NCBI RefSeq assembly: GCF_005144965.1
Contig: NZ_CP039704.1
Coordinates: 1,488,001-1,552,000, forward strand
Direction: 5' to 3'
Source: Hankyongella ginsenosidimutans
GTDB taxonomy: Bacteria; Pseudomonadota; Alphaproteobacteria; Sphingomonadales; Sphingomonadaceae
Length of the DNA: 64,000 bases
The translations under genes and the position numbers were made by a program. This document shows positions 59,361 to 64,000 of this stretch, piece after piece. A model generated the notes under the pieces. The model was given only the letters and a program-made list of their open reading frames with translations, was not told the DNA's origin and did no database searches. Within the stretch, counting starts at the first letter, position 1. Every line of letters starts with the position of its first letter.

Positions 59361-59968
59361 TTAGAAATAGCGCTCCGGAACCTGGATGGTGTCGCCCGGG
59401 AAGATCAGCGTATCCTGGCTGGCCTTTACCTCGACCTTCTTGCCGTCCTTGCCGCGGGTGATGAACAGCTTCTTGCTGTTGGCGCGGTAGGTGTAGCCGC
59501 CTGCCGTCGCGATGGCCTTCAGGGCATGCAGTCCGACCGTGAACGGATACTCGCCCGGATTGGCGACTTCGCCGTAAATGTAGAATGGCCGGTAATTCAG
59601 GATCTGGACGCTGACGCGCGGTTCCTTGACGTATCCCTGGCGCAGGCGGTCCGAGACACGCTTCTCGAACTCGCCGATGGTGGCGTCCGTCGCCTCGACA
59701 TTGCCGATCAGCGGCAGGGCGACCTGGCCGCTGTCGCTGACGGTGAATTCCCGGACAACTGGCTTTCGTCGAACACGATGACGCGCAGCTTGTCCCCGGC
59801 GCCAAGCCGATAGGCGTTGAAAAACTCGGCCTCGGACTGCTGGGGCGCCGTCTCTGGCGCCGCCACCGGGGCGCTGGCGCAGCCGGCGATCAGAGAGCAG
59901 GCGAGAACGGCGAGCGTGAGCGCGCGCGAGCCGCTCCACCGGTTCTGTATTTTCAGGAACTTCAACAT
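59361..59968 (-). CDS. polysaccharide export lipoprotein (Wza/GumB type)
   Basis: About 202 residues. Lipobox LIAGCAS at the end of the leader, the Poly_export domain YRLGAGDKLRVIVFDE, then after a frame break near 59752 VSDSGQVALPLIGNVEA and the SLBB domain FYIYGEVANPGEYPF. It forms the outer-membrane pore. Ends GDTIQVPERYF. 61 bases to the barrel gene. Confidence 0.92.
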
Positions 59969-60054
59969 CGCTCAGGCCTCACACTATGATTTGACGATAC
60001 CCTTACCGGCCGCTGACGTATGCCGCATAATGACTGGCGGCGCGAAAATACGGC

Positions 60055-60760
60055 TCAGGACTCTTTGTTCTCGCTGGCGCTCCGCTGCCGTCGCTGGACT
60101 GGTGGCACCGGCGGGTCGACATGCGCCTGGGCGAGCAAGCCGTTCATCTTGCTCTGCACCACAGCGTCCAGGGAGAAATAATAGCCCTGCCAATAAGGGT
60201 TGAGCGGCCCGTTGATCAGGCGAACCTGGCCGATGCACTGCTGCTGCTGCGCCTCAGGCAGCGCGGCCCAGTGGACGGCGCAGAAGGTCAGCCGCGGAAA
60301 CACGAGTTGCCCGAAGCGCTCGCCCGTCTTGATGGACATGTCGAAAGCGCTGATGACCCCAGGCTCGATCTGGCCGTCACTGCTCTCGGCCAGCGCGAGA
60401 TTGTACCAGACCGCCGGCTGCGGCGGCGCAGCTTTCAGCGAGGAGACGATGTTGGTGTAGGCGAGGGCGCGCTGAGCCTCATAGGCACGGTCGTCTTCCG
60501 TCTGATCGGCGATGATGAGGCTGATGTCGGCCAGCCTCGCCTTGAGGATCGGGTCCTTCTTGGTGGTCTTGCTCGCTGCGAACAATGCATCGAAGACCTG
60601 CGCCGCCTGCGTCTTGTCGTGAACGTCTGCGAACAGGAAATTATCGTAGGCGTAAATCGCGTTCCATCGTTGCCAGTTCGGCCCCAGGTCAACGCGCCCA
60701 GCGCCATGAGACCCGCCCCGCCAGCGCGATACCGCCGCCCGCAATGGTTCGTGGTTTCAT
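60055..60760 (-). CDS. unknown protein of the export locus
   Basis: About 235 residues. A hydrophobic N-terminus (MKPRTIAGGGIALAG, then LMALGAL) suggests a membrane anchor. The body is helical, with YDNFLFADVHDKTQAAQVFD, DPILKARLADISLIIADQ and AVWYNLALAESSDGQIEPGV, somewhat like tetratricopeptide-type repeats. Two frame breaks in the first 35 codons. A role in polysaccharide assembly is inferred only from position between the kinase and wza. Confidence 0.6.
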
Positions 60761-60807
60761 GGCTCTCCCTGTTTCCCGCTCATCGGCGCGTCAGCAGCGC
60801 CGTTGCA

Positions 60808-63118
60808 TCATGCGTCTTCGCGCCCGCCGTCGGCGTAATATTTCGTATAGCGGCCTGAATAATAGTTTTCGTCGCCATATGCGACGCTGTTGCGCGCCAT
60901 GCGCTGGAGATCGACGACGTTGAGAACAAAGCCCGCCACGCGGGTCTCCGCCTGGCGCAGCTTGCGCAATGCCGCCAGGGTGGCATCGCGGGTGTCAGTT
61001 CCCAGCGGATGGAGAACACCACGCTGTCGACCTTGCGCGCCAGAACCAGCGGATCGACGATCGGCAGCACCGGCGGGCAGTCGAGGATCACATAGGCATA
61101 GCGGCTGCGCGCACCGGCCAGCAGATCGCTCATGGCCCGCGAATCCAGCAGATCCGCGGAGTTGGACGGTTTTGAACGCTATAGATGCAGTCCAGGCGCG
61201 CGCCCTCATGGCGCACCACGGCGTCGGCCAGACTCGCTTCGCCGCTCAGCAGTTCCGGGAGTCCGATCTCCGGCTCCGCGCTCATGATTCCCGCGACGCT
61301 GGGGTTGCGCATGTCTGCGTCGATCAGCAGCGTCTTGTGGCCCGAGGCGGCGAGCGAGGCCGCCAGCGCGCATGCCAGCGTCGATTTTCCTTCATCCGGC
61401 AGCGACGAGGTCACCATGATGACGCGGGGCGGATTGTCGACGTTGGAGAAGACCAGCGAGCTGCGCAGCTTGCGCAGGGACTCGACGAAAATGGAGGTTG
61501 GCGCCTGCGTGATATAATCGACGATGGTTTCAGCGCGGGCGTCCTTCAGCGTCTTTTGTTGACAAGCGGGACGGACGACAGGTGCGGCAGCCCGAGGTAC
61601 TGCTGCACCTGCTCGGCGGAGCGGAACCCACGATCCAGCGCCTCCAGCAGCGCAATCAGTGCAACGCTGATGGCGAGCGAGAGAATGATGCCGATCGACA
61701 GGAAAACGCCGGTATTGGGATAGCTGGGATGGTTCGGGACGATCGCCTCGGAGGTTTTGCGTGCCACTGGATCTGCGGAGTCCGAATTGCCCAGCACGAA
61801 CGACTTCTTGTAGCCCTCAAGCAGGCTCTCATAGAGTTGCCGGGTTGAGTTGGCCTCGCGTTGCAGCTCGCCCAGCCGGACCATCGCGCGCTCGTTGACC
61901 GCCGCCGAACGGTCGAGCTGGCCAAGCGAGGATGTCAGCGTGTTCAGCCGGGCACGAGCGACTGCAGCCTCGTTGTCGAGGTTCGACATGATGCGCCTCG
62001 ACTCGGCGACGATCTGGCGCTCGACGTCGGCCATTTCCGCCTTGATGTTGACGACCGACGGGTGGAGGTCGCCGTAGCGGCTGCTCAGTTCCGCCTGCCG
62101 ACGTGCGATCTCGGCCTGCTGCGCCCGCAGACGCGAAATGACGTCCGACTGCAGCACCTCGTTCAGGGTCTGCACGTCACCACCGCGTTGCAGGATGTCC
62201 GCCATCTGCTGCCGACGCGCCTCCTTCTCTGCAAGGTCGGCGCGCGCATTGACCAACTGGCTGTTGAAATCCGCGCGTTGCTGGTCGGTCATCGATTTGC
62301 CGCCGATATCCAGCAGGTTGTTGGCGGCGCGATATTGCTCGACCGCCTGTTCCGCTTTCTGCAGCTTCGTGCGCAGATCCTCGAGCTGGCTGTCGAGCCA
62401 GCTGTTGGTCCGCTTGATGCTGTCGATCCGGGTGTCGAGCTGGTCGACGAGATAAAGATCGACCAGCGTGTTCGCGAGCTCGGCCGCGCGCCTGGGCGAT
62501 GTCGAGGTGGCGTTGATGCTGATCAACTGGCTCACGCCGACCCGCTTGATGGAAATCTGCCCGCGCAACTGATTGATGATCTTGACCGTCGCCGGATCCG
62601 TGGCGGGCTCGGCCTGGTCCTGCGTGATCGTCGACGCCGGCTCGTCCTTTCTCAGCCAGGACAGGGGTTGAGGTAAGACAGCAGCGAACGGCTGTCCTTG
62701 ACATACTTGAATTCGTTGATGTCCTTGAGGCGCAGCTTTTCCGTCAGCCGCTCCAGCAGGGTCGAGGACTTCAGAATCTCGACCTGGTTGTCGACAAACG
62801 CCGACTCCGAAGAGGTCGGCAGATTGTTGTCGGTGAGTTCAAAACCTGCGTCGACCGGGGCAGGGCGAGAATTTGCGCCGTCGCAGTGTAGCGCGGTTCC
62901 GCCATGGCGGTCGCCAGCAGTGACAGCACCGCGCCAAGCACCACGGCGCCACCCAGTACCGAGCGCCGGCGCTTGATGACTTCAATCAGCGCCGCAACAC
63001 CGTTCGGCGCAGTCGATTGTTCCGGCTCAGCGCCCGCTGACCCGAGCCGCTCCGACGCCATGAGCAGGAGACGGTTGTCATGACTGGAACTGGGCTGCCG
63101 AATCGCGGGGATCTCCAT
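60808..63118 (-). CDS. Wzz/Wzc-type polysaccharide co-polymerase with BY-kinase
   Basis: About 770 residues. An N-terminal Wzz domain (helix SVLGGAVVLGAVLSLLATAM), a long coiled coil, a second helix (LSIGIILSLAISVALIALL), then the bacterial tyrosine kinase: Walker A SSLPDEGKST, Walker A' LLIDADMR and Walker B YVILDCPP. The C-terminal tyrosine cluster ENYYSGRYTKYYADGG is the autophosphorylation tail. It controls chain length and export. Frame breaks near 62875, 62660, 61553, 61165 and 61007. It is the first gene of the locus. Confidence 0.9.
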
Positions 63119-63380
63119 TAGACCGGTCTCCAGATTGCGGGCATGATAACATTAGACCCGAAATGATATGGCAGTGCAAAATCGAATCGGGGTGTCATAT
63201 CGATCTTGCCGCCCATCCGCAATCACTGAAGGCCGCGCACAAATGCGCCTTTCCAGCCACTCTTGGCCCCAATCATAGCAGATGGCGGCCGCAAATTCGA
63301 TGGATTTGACCGTATTCGGAGCGGTTGCGCCCATCTGCATGCCCCGCAGGCGAAACAGATGTCAGCCGCACCGGCAAAAC

Positions 63381-63407
63381 AAAAGCCGCCTCAAAAGGCG
63401 GCCTTTT
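63381..63407 (-). terminator. intrinsic terminator of the small secreted gene
   Basis: Stem GCCGCCT/AGGCGGC (63385-63402) with a four-base loop, followed on the minus strand by a T-rich tract (TTTTGTTTTG). It lies 22 bases past the stop at 63429. Confidence 0.85.
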
Positions 63408-63428
63408 CGTGTTTAATCCCGAAGGATA

Positions 63429-63610
63429 TTAGTTGGCGCGCGGCGGGATCGGAGCGCGGCAGTTGCGGCCGCCCGGAACGCGCGGCGAGGTTTGGCAGCT
63501 ACCGGTGACACCCGGGCTCGGGTTGCCAATGGAAGTGCGGGCGAAAGACGGAGCAGCGGTCGAAACCGAGAGGCCAAGCGCAACGGCGGCCATCAAGCCA
63601 AAAATTTCAT
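63429..63610 (-). CDS. small secreted protein
   Basis: About 60 residues. GAAAGGTGACTT precedes the ATG at 63610. The reading MKIFGLMAAVALGLSVSTAA, then PSFA, is a signal peptide if one A is restored near 63606. The mature part, about 35 residues with two cysteines (GSCQTSPRVPGGRNCRAPIP), has no family I know. The terminator directly after it supports a real single-gene transcript. Confidence 0.55.
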
Positions 63611-64000
63611 AAGTCACCTTTCCTGTAAAATACCTTGAACTCAGAAACCTTGGGTCCATTACCCAAAACCCGCCGTGTAGTAAACGGAAATCTGCCCGAA
63701 CGGGGATTATTCTGGGTGCATGTGGGTTTTGGCGTTGTGACCCGGCGAAAAAGTAACAATCTGGTTCCTGGGTGCGACGTCGGGATGGTGTTTGCATCCG
63801 GTTTTTTGATGCGTTGCGGGATGCCCTTCACTGATTCGCGCCGCCCCTGTGTGTTTGGGCAGAACCGCGGGCCGCACAGCCCTTCTGTCTGAGCTCAGGG
63901 CGAGCGGTGAGGCGTCAAGCGGAGACGCTACCCGCAGGCCTGGCGCCGTGCATGGAGGGCGGTGCGCGAGCCTTGTATAGTGTCGCAATATATAATGTCG
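63611..64000. other. no gene seen
   Basis: 390 bases with no coding signal on either strand. The first 100 contain the promoter of the small secreted gene. The final bases (TGTATAGTGTCGCAATATATAATGTCG region, 63974-64000) are AT-rich and may belong to a feature beyond the edge. Confidence 0.5.

Noticed and set aside
1-64000. CRISPR array, tRNA or rRNA genes
   Set aside because: No regularly spaced repeats and no tRNA T-loop or cloverleaf pattern were noticed. The direct repeats present are few and palindromic. A tRNAscan-SE run would settle the tRNA point.

Overview
The window is high-G+C chromosomal DNA of an alphaproteobacterium, most likely Sphingomonadales-like. The inference rests on gene neighbourhoods rather than any marker search: EIIA(Man)-rapZ-hprK-chvG-chvI, argD-argF-hslO, cobA-DUF2849-cysI-DUF934-cysH, lptB-rpoN-hpf-ptsN, and a 42-residue aa3 oxidase subunit IV next to pntA/pntB. 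Nearly all of it is coding. A large majority of the genes are broken by one or more single-base frameshifts, mostly inside runs of G, C or A. I read these as consensus-sequence errors and annotate the intended gene from end to end, saying where the frame breaks. I see no tRNA, rRNA or CRISPR array.

Layout. 1-5.2 kb (minus): a PTS/two-component operon (EIIA, RapZ, HPr kinase, ChvG, ChvI, a hydrolase) followed by infC. 5.6-9.8 kb (minus): hslO, argF, argD, a PhnA-like protein and an exported peroxiredoxin. 9.98-14.1 kb (plus): siroheme and sulfite/APS reduction genes. 14.2-17.2 kb (minus): HerA-like ATPase, a lipoprotein and an EI24 membrane protein. 17.3-20.6 kb (plus): adenosine kinase, OxyR and a quinone oxidoreductase. 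20.6-27.1 kb (minus): ptsN, hpf, rpoN, lptB, DUF2141, a DUF442 phosphatase and an NtrC-type activator. 27.4-35.2 kb (plus): an ABC1 kinase, CtaH, the transhydrogenase operon interrupted by a DUF559 gene, an MBL hydrolase, SufE and an aldehyde dehydrogenase. 35.2-38.3 kb (minus): epimerase, SMP-30-like protein and sulfotransferase. 38.4-41.3 kb (plus): murJ, a small exported protein and a DUF4340-like protein. 41.4-43.8 kb is an accessory island: an HlyD tail, an Imm11-like immunity gene overlapping an AHH-nuclease-like gene, IS630 and IS110 scraps, inverted-repeat elements and a structured stretch with no gene. 43.8-52.1 kb (minus): DUF1223, then a chain of four-base-overlapping polysaccharide genes (two glycosyltransferases, sulfotransferase, polymerase, sulfotransferase fragment), a scar, a damaged cysN and cysD. 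52.4-55.3 kb: dadA opposite ridA and an acyl-CoA dehydrogenase. 55.4-63.1 kb (minus): an exopolysaccharide export locus (sugar-phosphate transferase, O-antigen ligase family protein, beta-barrel, Wza, unknown protein, Wzz/BY-kinase). A small exported protein with a terminator follows.

Two biological themes stand out. First, sulfur: sulfate activation (cysD/cysN), APS and sulfite reduction, siroheme synthesis, and three sulfotransferases next to polysaccharide genes suggest a sulfated cell-surface polymer. Second, small mobile DNA: four REP-like composite repeats, two full copies of a MITE (one flanked by a perfect 10-bp target duplication), a second inverted-repeat element, hairpin repeats flanking a DUF559 nuclease gene, and the toxin/immunity island. 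The toxin/immunity cassette and the repeat-flanked DUF559 gene are the best candidates for something under-described.
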